Part shown: one piece after another, positions 36,701 through 48,300 of the stretch | Layout: each line of letters opens with the position of its first letter | Position numbering within the stretch: position 1 is the stretch's first letter | Origin: Liolophura sinensis | Taxonomy: Eukaryota > Mollusca > Polyplacophora > Chitonida > Chitonidae | Direction of reading: 5' to 3' | Assembly (NCBI RefSeq): GCF_032854445.1 | Contig: NC_088295.1 | Coordinates: forward strand, 81,388,644-81,452,643 | DNA length: 64,000 nucleotides | The notes under the pieces: generated by a model | Database searches by the model: none | The model's input: only the letters and a program-made list of their open reading frames with translations | Told to the model about the DNA's origin: nothing | Program-made: the position numbers and the translations under genes

Positions 36701-39700
36701 CGGGAAGAAGCGACTCTCATCCGTGAAGAGCACATGTCGCCAATGCCCTAACTGCAATTGTCTGTGCTCCCTAGCCCAGCGAAGCCTTTGGACTCTATGT
36801 TGGGCGGTTAGGCGGGGACATTTGGTCATACATCTTGCTCGATAACCATGCTGAAGTAATCTGCGATTCACCGTTGTTCGGGAAACATTGATTCTGTAAT
36901 GCCTCCGCCACAAACGGCGAAGATGGTTCGCAGACATTTTCCGGCTTGTGCGAGAGAGATTGAGCAGTCGGCGGTCATCCCGTCTCGTAGTTAGTCGTGG
37001 TCGTCCTGGAGTTTGACGTGGCCGCAAATGACCCACGTCTCGATGACGTCTGATGATTTTGCTGACTGTACTTTGCGATATGCCTACAAAATCGGCAACA
37101 TCGGACTGTTTGTAGCCTTCTTGATGGAGGGCAATCACTCTCCGGCGTATTTGCATTGGAGTAGCACGAGGCATAGCCGGAATCCCCGCTACACTACTTT
37201 TTGTTCCATGCGAAACCGAGAACTCCGTTATGCGCGAGGTAATCTGACCTCTCCCTGAATGAAGATCACTGGAGAAGCACCAGGCACAGGGCTTTTTATC
37301 ACTACCATCAGAGCCTCTTATGTAATTCTCATATTAGCATAGAATAAAACATTTTTGTACACGTAGTAGAGAGAGATTATGCATCAATTCGTGTCGGCTT
37401 ATATTATTTTTGAGGCGAAAAATAATATTAAACTTCTGGGATTGTGGCTAAAATATTTTATTCCAACTTTATGGTCAACAGTGTATTATCACCACAGCGA
37501 TAATACGACTGTACTTCAACCTTTTTGCATGTTTAAAAGGTCTTTATTCAAGCATATTCTAAAGGCATTATTCCGTGTTGACTGATGAAATGATACTTTG
37601 AAGCCCTGAAACTGGATCCAACCAATTTAGTTTTGTCTCCAAAATGAAATTAAAAGTGTGCATAAATGACACTGAAATTTGCTGTGTCATGTGTGAAATG
37701 GTTGAGGAATTAAAGGAAGCCAACGGAATTAAAGTAAGTAAAGGGGACATGATTAGATCGAAGGAAAAGACTTTTCTTTTATTTTGGAGTGCTCTCTCGA
37801 ACCACCAAACACATGTAATGTTTACTATAATAATAAGTTAAGTGGACCAAGTTAGGGTGTCCGAGCAAATTTCAAAAAGGAGTATGAAAAGTATCGTAGC
37901 GTAGCGCTGAGACAACAAAATAAGACATCCAACTGTTCTTTTAATTGTATGAAAGAAACTGAAACAGGAAGTAAAGCTCAGCAGATACACAGCTGAAAAT
38001 AATACGCAAAAAGAGTTCTATCTCTATTAAGGTTTGTGAAATATAAGGTTGCAATTACGAACCGTATATCTAGTGTTTAGGTACTCTGACATCACAAATT
38101 TCATTCAATCATCTGGAAGACGAGAAAAAAAATTTTCGAGTAGGGCGTTACTCGCAATTTAAATGAATAATGATACTAATGTGACTTTTGTTTTCAGGTT
38201 GTTGGATTCCTCAATGATTTGTACACGTGCTTCGACACCATCATCGAGAGCTACGACGTGTATAAGGTGATGGACATATTTTTACCTCTGATGCATAACA
38301 AATTTACGATGAAGGACTATGCGTTATTGAAGCATTGTTATGGTACACGCGAACAAAGGCTATACCATTCCTTCAAAGGAATATACCATCCTTTAATATA
38401 AAACATTTTTATATTGCAAATACTCCGTGAATGTAAAAATCAATAAGCACCTGAATGTCGATAGATTTTATCGCCTCTCCACCTATATATAACCGAAATT
38501 TTTCATTCTCAGTATTGTGTAGTCATTCAAATGTATAATTATTCAGATGTGCAAATTCCTCTGTAATGATAATTGTTTCCATTTTCCTTTCGACTTATAC
38601 AAAGGTGGAAACTATTGGCGACGCCTACATGGTAGTAAGTGGTCTGCCTCAAAGGAACGGAAACCGCCATGCTGGGGAAATAGCCAGTATGTCACTAGAC
38701 CTACTCGTCGCGGTGGGCAGTCTAAAAATACGCCACCTTCCCGAAGAGAAACTAAAACTGCGAATCGGCTTACATACAGGCAAGTGTGCTCCATGTCTGC
38801 TACAGTACACCCAGACACATATAAACGCCAATAAACGACCCCTTGTCACTACATGGGAAATCGTTCCCCGCTGGTGCAGCAGTAAGGTGTGATTTTTTCT
38901 TACAAAAGACGGGGAAAACTTATTTGAATCTAATTGTAGTTTTGTGGTTCATACATTTTCTTTTATCGGAAGGCAGGAGGATAAAGTTTGAGATAGTTGA
39001 GAAAGTTTAAAATATGGTTATGTGAACCAAAATTAGTTGTGTACACGTATATATGTATGACCTTAGAGTGTTGTAAACTATTTCAAAGTGCCTTGTTGGT
39101 TGGCGCAATCATGTTTTTATAAATGAACAAACTGAAATATTTTCTAGGGCCATTGAAGCTATACATTCTAAATAATATTTCATTATTTACACTCCTATCT
39201 GCATGTAGTTGCAAGAGGTTGTAAAATGTTTACTGAACTCAAGCATATTTCACTAATTAAACGACGGTGGTCAATTTTCATGGGTGGGGGAAACCAAAGT
39301 TCACAGAATGAACCACCAGCGTTTGGCGCGTACCTAACGAGCATTCCCACATGTGATGCCCACATTTTCAGCTGCAGAGCGAACTTACTTTATGTGTTAC
39401 ATTAATGTAAGACGAGTTCATGCTCTCCAGTAAACATGTCAGACCACCTCACAAGCCCTATATGAGCGCTGTTCACCGCATTTGCCGCCAAGGCCTTGAG
39501 AACAATAGTTGCAGAAGCTCGAAATTCCCTGCCCAAGGAAGTGGGCTGCTGGTCAAACGTAAGTATATGGCCAGCTTTGTTACAGAGTATAGCAATCTTT
39601 TGCCAGGATCCTGTGTGGCAGGGGTGGTAGGGCTGAAGATGCCAAGGTACTGTCTCTTTGGCGACACAGTCAACTACGCCTCCAGGATGGAATCTAATGG

Positions 39701-41734
39701 ATTGCGTAAGTTTCACCGCAAAACTTTACCCTGAAAACATACACTATAAACGCCAACTAAAACACTTTATACTTACATCATGCTTACTTGATAAGCCTTA
39801 AACTTTAACGAATGCTGAACGTTTCAATGAATGCCACTTTTTAGTGACCTATGTCTATATGGGTTTTGTTTCACTGTGAACGCTGGGGCTGTACAATGCC
39901 TTGGAGATATTTATTTATTTGATTTATTTGATTGCTGTTTTACGCCGTACTCAAGAATATTTCACTTCTACGACGGCGGTCAGCATTATGTTGGAAGGAA
40001 ACCGGCCATGGAAATAAGCCATTGGACGCATGGCGTATCAGTATTGGGCATATAACGGAAAATATGAACAATGAGGAAAGCCAGGAGAACATCTTTGTTA
40101 TATAACGTGCAAGGGAGCAACTATAGGCCCCCTATGAATCCAATGCAGGCTTGGTTAATTCCCAATAATTAACGACACTGAAATCAACAATCAGCACCAA
40201 AACAAGAATTTAAATAATTTGAGCAATAAAAACCGTGTCCAGAGATTTGAAATCATTTGTAACTAATGTGATTAACAGCTTTGAAGATACACATGAGCCC
40301 CGAGTGTAATGCAGCGCTGATGGCCTTAGGTGGTTACCAGACTGTGGAAAGAGGAGAGGTAACTCTCAAGGTAAGCGGGGGCCTAGATCTGAGGTCTGTT
40401 TCATTCTTCCCAGCTTAGTTTTCAGAAATACAGATCTATGAGTAAGTTAGTGCTTGGGGTTTTATGTCGTACTTAAAGATCTAAACTCTTCCATTCATTA
40501 ACCTGGAAATGCGTCTTTTTGATTGTGTTGTCTTCAATATGTCCAAGCTACAAAAAAGTGTTTTCTCTAATTCTGCAGTAATTCTGGTTTCATATTACCT
40601 AAGTATGAATAATAAAGCTCATAACGTCACAATTATCACACGTGTAGCTGGCTCATCGGCAGCAATCCAAACTGAGTCAGACGTACTCGGCATCGTCCGG
40701 AAAAAGATTAACTCGCAGAAGGATTGGATTAAAAGCACTGAGATGTAAGCACCATCTAAAGAGCGACTGGTAACTTGTTGGGGAGTCTTAACTTTAATTT
40801 GTGTGTTAATAATGAACAGAAAGGAGCAATAGTCAATCACTGTGAAAAAAGGAGATGATCTTACTTTTGGGAAGAGCAACGGAGTCCACCATGGCAACGG
40901 AATGATTAAAAAAAAGAAAAAAGACACCCCATCTCAAAGCTAGAGGAGGCCATAATAATATAGTCTTGAAGCGCTCCTGAAAACCCATACTGTACAAGAC
41001 CGAAGTCATTGGAACTAGTCCATGAAAGCGCACAGAAAACCATTTCCAGGTCGATATTTCAAAAATAGTCAAGACTGCATGACTAACATAAGCTGGTCAT
41101 CTTGATGACTATCACTTTGTCAAGCTGATTCTAGCTGGTCAGAATGATCGCGCCACTGAAATCGAATATAATCTCTGACACAAAATCCACGACAGGTGCA
41201 CGACCTGTGGTATCAGTTATGTAAAGAATTTATTTATTTGATTGGAGTTGTACTGAATAATACTTCACTTATATACCTCCAATGCCAGCATTATTCTTGG
41301 GAGGAAATGGAGTAGAACCCAGGGGAAACCGACAACCATGTGCTGGTTTATGTGTAAAAGATTGTGCTGCCAAATAAAACTGTTTTAAAGGCTAAGGTGG
41401 TATTCAGCATTATACCGTTCAGCACCAGCACCAGATTGCAGCAGACATAAGCTAGAAGCAAACTAGGTATATTTTTAACAGCACAACACGATAACCAATT
41501 TTGAATCTGTAAATCCCCAGTACAAGCCAAGTTAGCTCATGAAATGGCGCCCCTTTAATGAGAAAAAGGTTTTGTTTCTTTGGGAATGTATTCTTAAACA
41601 AAGAAGTTATAAAGATTCAGTTTGGACTAATTCTTACATTCTTTGTTTCAAAGGGCAAAGGAACAATCATTTCATACTTCTTGGAAGGACGAGATGGGTT
41701 TGACAAAGTTCTGCCAGCAGTCAACGGGATTTGA
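15732..41734 (+). CDS. Receptor-type guanylyl cyclase (natriuretic peptide receptor-like), 22 exons
   Basis: A single-pass receptor that makes cGMP from GTP. Exons: 15732-16026, 20416-20669, 20974-21091, 21749-22126, 23933-24054, 24969-25095, 25247-25355, 25651-25769, 26643-26724, 27295-27427, 28180-28320, 29337-29513, 29768-29933, 30370-30513, 30734-30908, 32601-32735, 33821-33944, 38198-38266, 38605-38779, 39607-39705, 40279-40370, 41654-41734. All phases agree, giving 1104 codons. Order: signal peptide (1-19); ANF-receptor ligand domain ([13 protein letters not shown], then the juxtamembrane ITWPGG and CGW); membrane segment (about 509-534); kinase-homology domain (560-835); coiled linker with VEERTKLL; cyclase (892-1095). 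The kinase part is inactive-type: HG-R-L replaces HRD, while V-T-D-F-G-L is kept. The cyclase keeps the metal aspartates ([21 protein letters not shown]), the guanine-specifying Glu (VETIGD) and Cys ([11 protein letters not shown]), and N-x-x-S-R. Odd points: a His/Met-rich insert in exon 4 and a GC donor after exon 19. The orthologue within the NPR family is not fixed; the ligand is unknown. Confidence 0.95.
16723..16971. repeat. MITE-like element in cyclase intron 1
   Basis: The left end GCACTAAAAAATAGTCTGTT and the right end (reverse complement ATCAAAAATCTATCAATCTG) are roughly inverted. Both lead inward to AACAGAAAGTCTG. The interior carries ATTCTGTTAG-type phrases shared with the element at 22180-22403. 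Confidence 0.5.
17640..19960. repeat. Degenerate minisatellite in cyclase intron 1
   Basis: About 2 kb of loosely repeated 25-30-bp units, consensus close to CAGTAGTACGTGGTATATGG followed by CATCAAA. It is interrupted by a SINE at 18581-18900. Individual units are diverged (GTGTATGG, GACATCAACAGTAATAT and so on). Minus-strand open frames rich in Tyr, His, Val and Leu across it are by-products of the repeat. Confidence 0.85.
18581..18900 (-). repeat. SINE (family B-related subfamily)
   Basis: Read on the minus strand, the head ends in a GATCAAACCCGGGTCGG-type B box and GGTATGACC. The centre has GACTGGTTGGCCCGG and TCAATATAATG. The 3' end is AATTGTTAAGTACGACGTTA followed by AACCCCAAGCA. The middle differs from the copies at 3526 and 21145, so it is a distinct subfamily with the same tail. 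Confidence 0.75.
20047..20445 (+). repeat. Tandem degenerate copies of the exon-2 acceptor region
   Basis: Units starting near 20096, 20153, 20213, 20266, 20349 and 20401 share the pattern CTTGTTTA-x-x-TATAG/ACAG, then G-x-x-C-x-x-x-TGCGATT, then TCTGGCCC(A). The last unit contains the real acceptor TTTACAG and the first codons of exon 2 (20416 onward). Spacing is roughly 50-80 bp. Some upstream copies still end in AG. Confidence 0.6.
21145..21488 (+). repeat. SINE (family B) in cyclase intron 3
   Basis: Near full length. It shares TAGATAAAAGAGCGGTGG, GGAGGCACATTACATGCATT and the AATTGTTAAGTACGACGTTA tail followed by CACTCG with the copy at 3526. The tRNA head is more decayed, and an extra GACGTTGTAACGTCC hairpin is present. 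Confidence 0.8.
22180..22403. repeat. MITE-like element in cyclase intron 4
   Basis: The ends ACACTCGAAAAAATGATCTG and, inverted, CGCACTCAAAAAATTAATCA are imperfect terminal inverted repeats. Further in, GTGATGCTAGAATGTATT at 22228-22245 is repeated inverted at about 22361-22378. It has no coding capacity. Confidence 0.65.
23060..23590. repeat. Degenerate tandem repeat in cyclase intron 4
   Basis: Six or so diverged units carry GTGAAT-x-CAGCCATTGTT, then C-x-GTTTGAAACACCGAAAA. Clear copies lie near 23098, 23180, 23250, 23338, 23460 and 23545. Confidence 0.5.
32924..33197 (-). repeat. Full-length SINE (family A) with target-site duplication
   Basis: Complete from the tRNA-like head (reverse of GTTAACCG...CTGAGCCACGGAGGCCCC) to the AAATA tail. 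AGATGTTA at 32916-32923 is repeated at 33198-33205, so the insertion ends are exact. It lies in cyclase intron 16. Confidence 0.9.
35878..37483 (-). mobile_element. Tc1-like DNA transposon in cyclase intron 17
   Basis: A 1606-bp element bounded by TA on both sides (35876-35877 and 37484-37485). It has perfect 27-bp terminal inverted repeats beginning CACTGTTGACCATAAAGTTG and ending GGAATAAA. It carries one transposase frame on the strand opposite to the host gene. The identical terminal repeats indicate a fairly young insertion. Confidence 0.95.
36197..37174 (-). CDS. Tc1/mariner-family transposase, DD34E
   Basis: An open 325-codon frame inside the transposon. The N-terminal part has two helix-turn-helix units (about residues 5-48 and 62-115) separated by a GRPR minor-groove motif at 57-60. 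The catalytic triad is D152 (LFTDESRF), D242 ([11 protein letters not shown]) and E277 ([11 protein letters not shown]). Exactly 34 residues separate the last two. The C-terminus ends GGHTRY, as in many relatives. One anomaly is that the segment usually found between EHAWD and LQELAQAL (about 15-17 residues starting with a GRR-type motif) is missing without a frame change. This explains the slightly short protein and may abolish activity. Transposition is cut-and-paste at TA. Confidence 0.93.
   Translation of the reverse strand: MPRATPMQIRRRVIALHQEGYKQSDVADFVGISQSTVSKIIRRHRDVGHLRPRQTPGRPRLTTRRDDRRLLNLSRTSRKMSANHLRRLWRRHYRINVSRTTVNRRLLQHGYRARCMTKCPRLTAQHRVQRLRWAREHRQLQLGHWRHVLFTDESRFFPKPVDGRQRVRRLRGESLRDNCVQENNQGGGGSVMVWAGIHYGGKTPLVVPDENVNAVVYIDILENHCLPYARRVYGDNFRLQDDNTTPHRAAATREFLRAQGVEQLPWPSCSPDMNPIEHAWDLQELAQALINEWNVLPIEFINNLVDCMQRRLDALIRVRGGHTRY
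39233..39400 (-). repeat. Very decayed SINE (family A) relative
   Basis: ACTCAAGCATATTTCAC, ACGACGGTGGTCA and GGTGGGGGAAACC are recognisable family A phrases. The rest is diverged. It lies in the cyclase intron between exons 19 and 20. Confidence 0.5.
39910..40007 (-). repeat. Truncated SINE (family A)
   Basis: An AAATA tail plus the 3'-most 80 bases (TTTTACGCCGTACTCAAGAA, ACGACGGCGGTCAGCATTAT). The tRNA head is absent. It lies in the cyclase intron before exon 21. Confidence 0.8.
41228..41345 (-). repeat. Truncated, diverged SINE (family A)
   Basis: TTTATTTGATTGGAGTTGTA, CCAGCATTATTCTTGGGAGG and CCCAGGGGAAACC match family A. The head is missing and there are many substitutions. It lies in the last cyclase intron. 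Confidence 0.7.
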
Positions 41735-43056
41735 ATTCATCAAGAAATGTAGTCGTGCCCTGAATGAATGACTAAACGTTTGAGAATCGGGAGTTAATCG
41801 TGATCACTGAACATTCTAATGACTGCTCTGAGTTCTTAGAATAGAATTCCACTGGAGATTTGTGTTATACCCCATGGATTTATTTCTCGCTTTTCAAAAA
41901 TATTGTAACGTGTCGCTCAAAGTGAGTGTAATTTATTATATGCACCTATACACTGTATATGATAGGAGAGGATAGGGTATATAGGGTTGACCGACTGAAG
42001 TCAAGCGCTTGTGAAACACTGATCGCCACATACATATTACGATAGTACCTTCTGCGTGAGATAAAAGGTCATAATTCAAGCAGAATGCAGAGGGAATTTG
42101 CAGGAACTGCTTGACTCTTGCGTACAATTTCAATTTTGCAGTCAAACAATTCTGTCTGGAGGAAACAACGAGAGAGCTTTCACGAAATGCAAGATCACTG
42201 ATCGCAGATTGCATCCAAGAAGAAACATAAGACGTGAACACATTACTTGTCATTGAAATTTTGAATTGTCACTTTGCGTTACGTGTTTATACTCTTACAT
42301 ATATTTATTCTACTGTTGTTTACCGACATACTCGGAAACTTCTCTTAACACGGTCAGTTTTATGAGTGGAAGTAACCGGAATGCCCAGGTTAAATCACCA
42401 ACCTTTATCAAATTACAGACGATCGTTCTCCGGTGTGGCGTACAAATATGCACACAGTATTAATGGAGGGCAAGAACTCTTCAACGAACGTTACACTACG
42501 AAAACGGTAACAAGAGCTTCGTCGGCCCTTTACTGCCACCAAGACCCCACGTACGAACAGGGAGAGTGGAGGAACCCACAAACTCGCACCTTGTGTGTAC
42601 CAGCCATCGAAAAATGTCTAAACCACCTGGAGACGACTTGTTAATAAATCAATAATACAATCATGTTAATGAAGATAATAAGACAAATCTGAATATCTCA
42701 GCAGTGACCAGATCGAAAGATAGAAAGTTTGTGTTTCTATATTGACTCTCCTCCCTTTCTAGTGAAAAAGTGTTGCTGAAGATGACAAGTAAACCCTACA
42801 TTTTGCCATCGTGCTGTGTAAGTGTTTTCCACGTTTTATTTTATTATATGTATATTTGCTTGCAACGGGAGGAAACGACAAAACAAAACCAAACGCATTG
42901 AGTGATACGTTATTATTTATAATAATACATATACATACAAGATATGCAGATTGTTGTGTTTCACATCACAGATAAGCTTATAAATGCGTTCCACATCTGT
43001 TTCGTATAAAAATGTCTGAACATGCACTTTGTGATTGGTTTCCCCCAAGGTTTTCT
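41735..43056. other. Space between two convergent genes
   Basis: The cyclase gene (+) and the ODAD4 gene (-) end towards each other here, so this holds both 3' untranslated regions. TTAATAAATCAATAATAC at about 42640 could give a plus-strand poly(A) signal, and TTTTATTTTATT at about 42836 a minus-strand one. No further coding sequence is supported. Confidence 0.45.
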
Positions 43057-45309
43057 CTATGTCTCCGTTAAATCCTTTGTGTTCTCTGTGGCACTATTAT
43101 CAGCCTTGGGTTCTTCTTGTTCCTCTGTCTCCTTTTCTTCATCCACATTATCTGTCAATAAAAAAGTAATACATCAGTTCATAAACGACTTGGGGACATT
43201 TTGCACCCATTGTTTCGGAGTTTTTATTCTTACAACATATGGGTATATAGGACTACAGCAGAGAGTAAAGGTAGAACAGTGACGACAGTTTGATAGTTCA
43301 CATATGGTCACACGTGGCTATTACTTATAAGTCTTATTAAGCTATATCATGACTAGAGACAAGGGTGATGCCTCACGACAGCTACAACAATGCCTTGCAA
43401 TCATACCAGTGTGTTTATTAACAAAGGTAGCGTTCACTAACAAGGGTAATGTTTCTGGCAGTTCTGGCAGGATTACCACCATAACAGCAGTAAGCAAATC
43501 TGGCAGTACTATTTTGGAAGACATGGAGAGAATTCTTACCAGTTTTCTCCGTCTCTGCGTTGTCCTTGTTGTCTTTCATGTATTGGACAATTTTAGCATT
43601 AACTTCATCCATGGCTTTCTTAATAGCTACCTCCGCTCGTTCATCCCCTGCAATGTTTTAGAAGTCATGTATGTCAGTCAACAATATAGGATCACATTTT
43701 TGCAAATAATAAATTCACTTTAAATTACAAGAACTGTTCTGGGACAGGATGAAGGTCATAAATTCACAGAGAAGCGGAACTCATACAAACCAATCGAGTA
43801 AACTGTATTAAGACAACACCGATCTCTTTCTTACCAATGACTTTAGAAATATCCAAGGCTTTTTCAAAGGCCTCAAGAGCCGGTTTTAATTCTCCAAGCT
43901 TGACTGAAAGAGAAGAACAATTGCAGTTCAACAACACGTCCTGGGAAACATAATATATCAGGTAGACATACAGATGTACGATATCATCAGGATAACACAT
44001 TAGTCGATGAGAAGCAGGTATTGTATCAACATGACCAATTATGTTAGGCACATTACATGGGACTGAATAAAGGATGAAAGGCAAGCATATTGGTCATTCC
44101 ACTATGGTGTACTGATTCACCTTGACAATTAACTTCCTCACACCAGATAATTAGAAGGCATGGAGGCATCCCTCACACAGGCTGGTGATCATGAATTTTC
44201 AATCTCATGAACACGCCAATGCTTCAATATTTTTACACTTGGAATACAATTATATTTCTTTCTTGAGTTGAAAGGGAAGAAATTGGACATACTCTAAGAC
44301 ACACGTATGTTATTTTTCCTTCTTTCTCTCTTCTCACCAGTCAGAATACTAACATTTCTATGCAACCACAGCTTGGCTCTCACCTCCTCGCATTTTTATA
44401 CAATTGTTTCTTCTTTAAATACATTATAGCTGCTACTTCATATGTTTTTAATTCACATTCCGTCCCTGTTATTTTGGCAATGTATTCTTCAATTCTAAAG
44501 TATTCCACTATTTTTTAAGTAGATTTACAAGATACACGTATGTAATTACTTGTGCAGTGAATAGTTCATATGCTCATTTTAACCCACCAGACATTCAGCA
44601 GAAATGCACTAATGAGCTCACCTTGTGCCTGAGCTATTAGCACTGTAGCCTGTAGCTGCCACTGGTCATCCTCTGCCTTTTCCGCTGCATCATATGATTT
44701 TTCCCCATACTCCTGAGCTTTGTCCAGGTGTCCCAGTTCCAGGTGGCAGCGACCCACCTCATGGTACAGCCATGTGCTCTCTAGATCAGATTTGCTCATC
44801 GGTATCTTTTTCTCCCACCTACGACATCCAGATATTATTTGAATACTATTATACTTACACCAGGATATGGGAACCAAAGACCAAAAATGAAGAGACCCAC
44901 CCCCATAATACATATTAATTTCATTTATTTGCAACAGTCAGTGGTTGGAGGAGACCCGTGTGCAGTGGAATTGCTTCTACCTTTAAACCATCTTATTTCC
45001 CTACGTATTAACTATGGACAACTTTTTTGAGCATAGGGAAATTAGCCAGAATAGGGCAACAATAGTAGTACTCACACTTGAATGGCCTTGTCAAATTTGC
45101 CTGTCCTGGCATAAACTCTTCCTAAGTTATCCAAGCCTCGAGATTCAGCTTCCTCAATTCGGCTGAAATTATGCAAAAAAATTAAACCAACAGTAAAGAG
45201 TTTCGGATTAGTGAAACAAAGATTATAACAGAGATCATGAAATTTTCACTGAAAGCTTGTAACATCAGTAGAATTGAAATTCAGTGGCTGTACAGACATT
45301 TTTTTTTAC

Positions 45310-45366
<57 letters not shown>

Positions 45367-48300
45367 TGTTACCCATTTGGCACTCCTGCCTGATGATGCC
45401 ATAATAAAATGCTGAAATATTACAGTGAAAATGGTTTGTCTTTTACATGAAGTCCAACTATATCTTACTGTTTCTGTCCTATGTTAAGGTCCATGGTGTG
45501 ATGATCTTCAGCTTTGGAGTATTTCTTCAGCTCCAGGAAGGCATTCCCTAGACAACTGTGTAGGTTAGCAACCACGCTGAGCTTGTTTGTCAGAATACTG
45601 TCTGGGTAATTGTTCACCGTGGCCATACAACGCTCAGCCCTCTTCAGGCTGTCCTCAAATCGACCTTCTGCCTGTGCTGTAACACACCAATCATTACAAA
45701 CAGCTTATTAACCAATTCAGTTCTACGATTTGATTTTGATAACTTTTAGGAATACTTCTTACATGTACGGAAGTTCCAAACAGGCAGAAATGAATGGCTT
45801 ATCACAGAGTTATCACAGCTTACCACACAAATTTAAATTCCAGGAGTTGTAGATGTGCTGTGAGAGAGTATAACTGAAATGTTTGAGGGCTTAATATTGC
45901 CTTGACATCAACAATTGCCATGGACATTGAAAAACAACGGAAATTATCAGGCATTTTAGCATGTGTGGTTTTTATTTGTCACCTTTGATTTTGGTTTTAC
46001 AATGTACTACTCACATGTTTTTTTAAGAAGTCTCTAGCTCCTTAAGAAGTTATGTCGATCAAATTTTGCTCATTTCCAGACATTTCAATGCCCTCTATCA
46101 TATCAACCCCCATGGATTTTTCAAATTCAATTTAGGACTTTTTAACAGCTTCAAAACTTGTGTGAGCCCTGTTCTGATGATATCACTCACCTTGATCTAT
46201 CTTCTCTAGCTCCTTGATTATATAATCATTAGGGGACTCTTGTCCTCCTGTCTTCTGAGCCTTCCTCTGCATCACCTTTTCATGCTGCCTGGCATACATA
46301 GGCTTCTGCTGCATCCAGAATTCTGTCCTTGTGTCCAGGTATGACAAACCCTCCTCAACCAGGTCGTAAATGGTTTTCCCCGTGTCACTCCTGGGATCTA
46401 GGGAGATGAATAACGTTGAAGGTACACAAATTTACTGACGTAAAAAAATGAAAGAAAACTAGACAGCAATTTGATTTAAATCCATTCATTAGCAAGAAGT
46501 GATGACTGGAAACTTCAATCAATTAGGCAAGACTTAAATGTATCAAAATCTCCACACAAGAATCAGGCTATCAGAAACAGTGGCACTTAGATGCAACTTG
46601 ATAAAGCTCTTCATAAATTAAGTAAAAATTGAAGTATGGACTCTATTTAAATGATAATAGGACAGGCTGTTACATTATCTGCGTTCACATGCATTTTTTT
46701 GTTCAGTGTTACCAATCGTGTAAAACAACATTCGTGCTAATTTCGGACGAGGCTTTGTAAGATCACATATGTCGTAGCTAAGACTACTAACCAACTTTAA
46801 CATATTCTGTGGAAAGCTAGGGATCATTTCAGTGTACGCACCAATTTCTTTAAGCAGTTTTTCTAGATAGATCTTGTCTCCATACAATTCTCCCAGCAGC
46901 TGTTTGACAGTCTTCTCCAGGGCAGGATTTGTAATGATTTCCCTCTTGGGTTTGACTTGTTTCTGCTGCTGTTTGTTATATGAGCCATAGGTTTTCTTTT
47001 TTGTCTTTTTCTGAAATATAAAAGCAAACAAATTTACAAATATACATGCACAGGTTATTGGCTTGTATGGCTCTATATGAACAAGTTCTGTGCTCTCTAA
47101 AATAGCATTTAACCATGTGATTTACGAAGACTCTAATTTAAAGTATGATAAAAACACATACGTACCATTCAGGCATCAAGACAAGTTTGTGAATTCCTTA
47201 TCTTCACAGAATCTGACATGCCCAATATATGGCAACATTAATTTTCATTCAATTCTCAGAAAGACTCAACATAAAGGTCGTGTGCTAGTAAGTCATTCAT
47301 CCAATGATGTCACTGAGGTCAACTTGTGACACTGCAAGTCATCAGTGTCCAACATGACTTCGTATTGCACAGTTTTCATTTATTACCAGTACAGAATATC
47401 TTTGAAGCTGGACAGTTAGGTGAATAATAAATGTGAGTATTTATATTTTGTACAATTCCCCTAGCTTTATCACAACTACTAGTTCACTACATCACTACAT
47501 CACTACATAATTTTATGTTTTCATGAAATCACTCAAAGAAATATCTTACCTCATCTTGCTTTTGGAAGAAGGAGAGGTCTCCTTTCGTTGTGAGCTTTAC
47601 TGTGTCAGATGCTGCAAATAAATAAATGACACATCAAAAGAAAGTCCTTTCTGCGTTGTTTAGAATTGCTTATTCCCTTACAATTCCTCTACAATGGTGT
47701 GACCTCAAAGCCAACATTGTAATCCACACATGACCACATTTAATGCAGTGGCAAAATAATCTAATAAAATATTGACTACACTTGGTCATGGTCTATCTAC
47801 TGTGCTTTTTGATATAATAACAGTAATATAATAATAATAAAAAACAAAAAACAAAAACAAAAACAAAAAACAGCTGTGTATGCAATCAGGGAACTGTGTG
47901 TTGAACAAGTTAGAAACTTACATCCGACAGAATTATCAATGGCTTCCTGAGCCTTCTGAATACCCAGGCGGAATTCTTGCAACTCTGGTCTCAGTTTATG
48001 ACCTCTATGGTAGAACACAAGTGCCATCTCAAAGTCTCCTTTGTAATACAGTGCTTCTGCTTTTTGAAATAAACCCTAAAGAAAAAGAAAGAAAACAAAA
48101 ATATGAAGAGAGAGAATTTAGGTGGGTTACTTATGTGTTTATTATAATACACCTTCCAAATTCATGCTCATATGGACTTGAAATGGGGAACTGTATTTAG
48201 CACTCCATCAACATTTAAATTAGCTTCAGATAACAGAACATTACATTTTTGTGACTGAAAATACACAAAATCCCAGGATTTTATATATTTTCGCTCACAT

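Noticed and set aside
36252-37258. Plus-strand frames across the Tc1 element
   Set aside because: They are antisense shadows of the transposase frame and have no family features.
47880-48200. Plus-strand frame of 106 codons over ODAD4 exon 3
   Set aside because: It overlaps the real minus-strand exon in antisense and has no homology-like motif.
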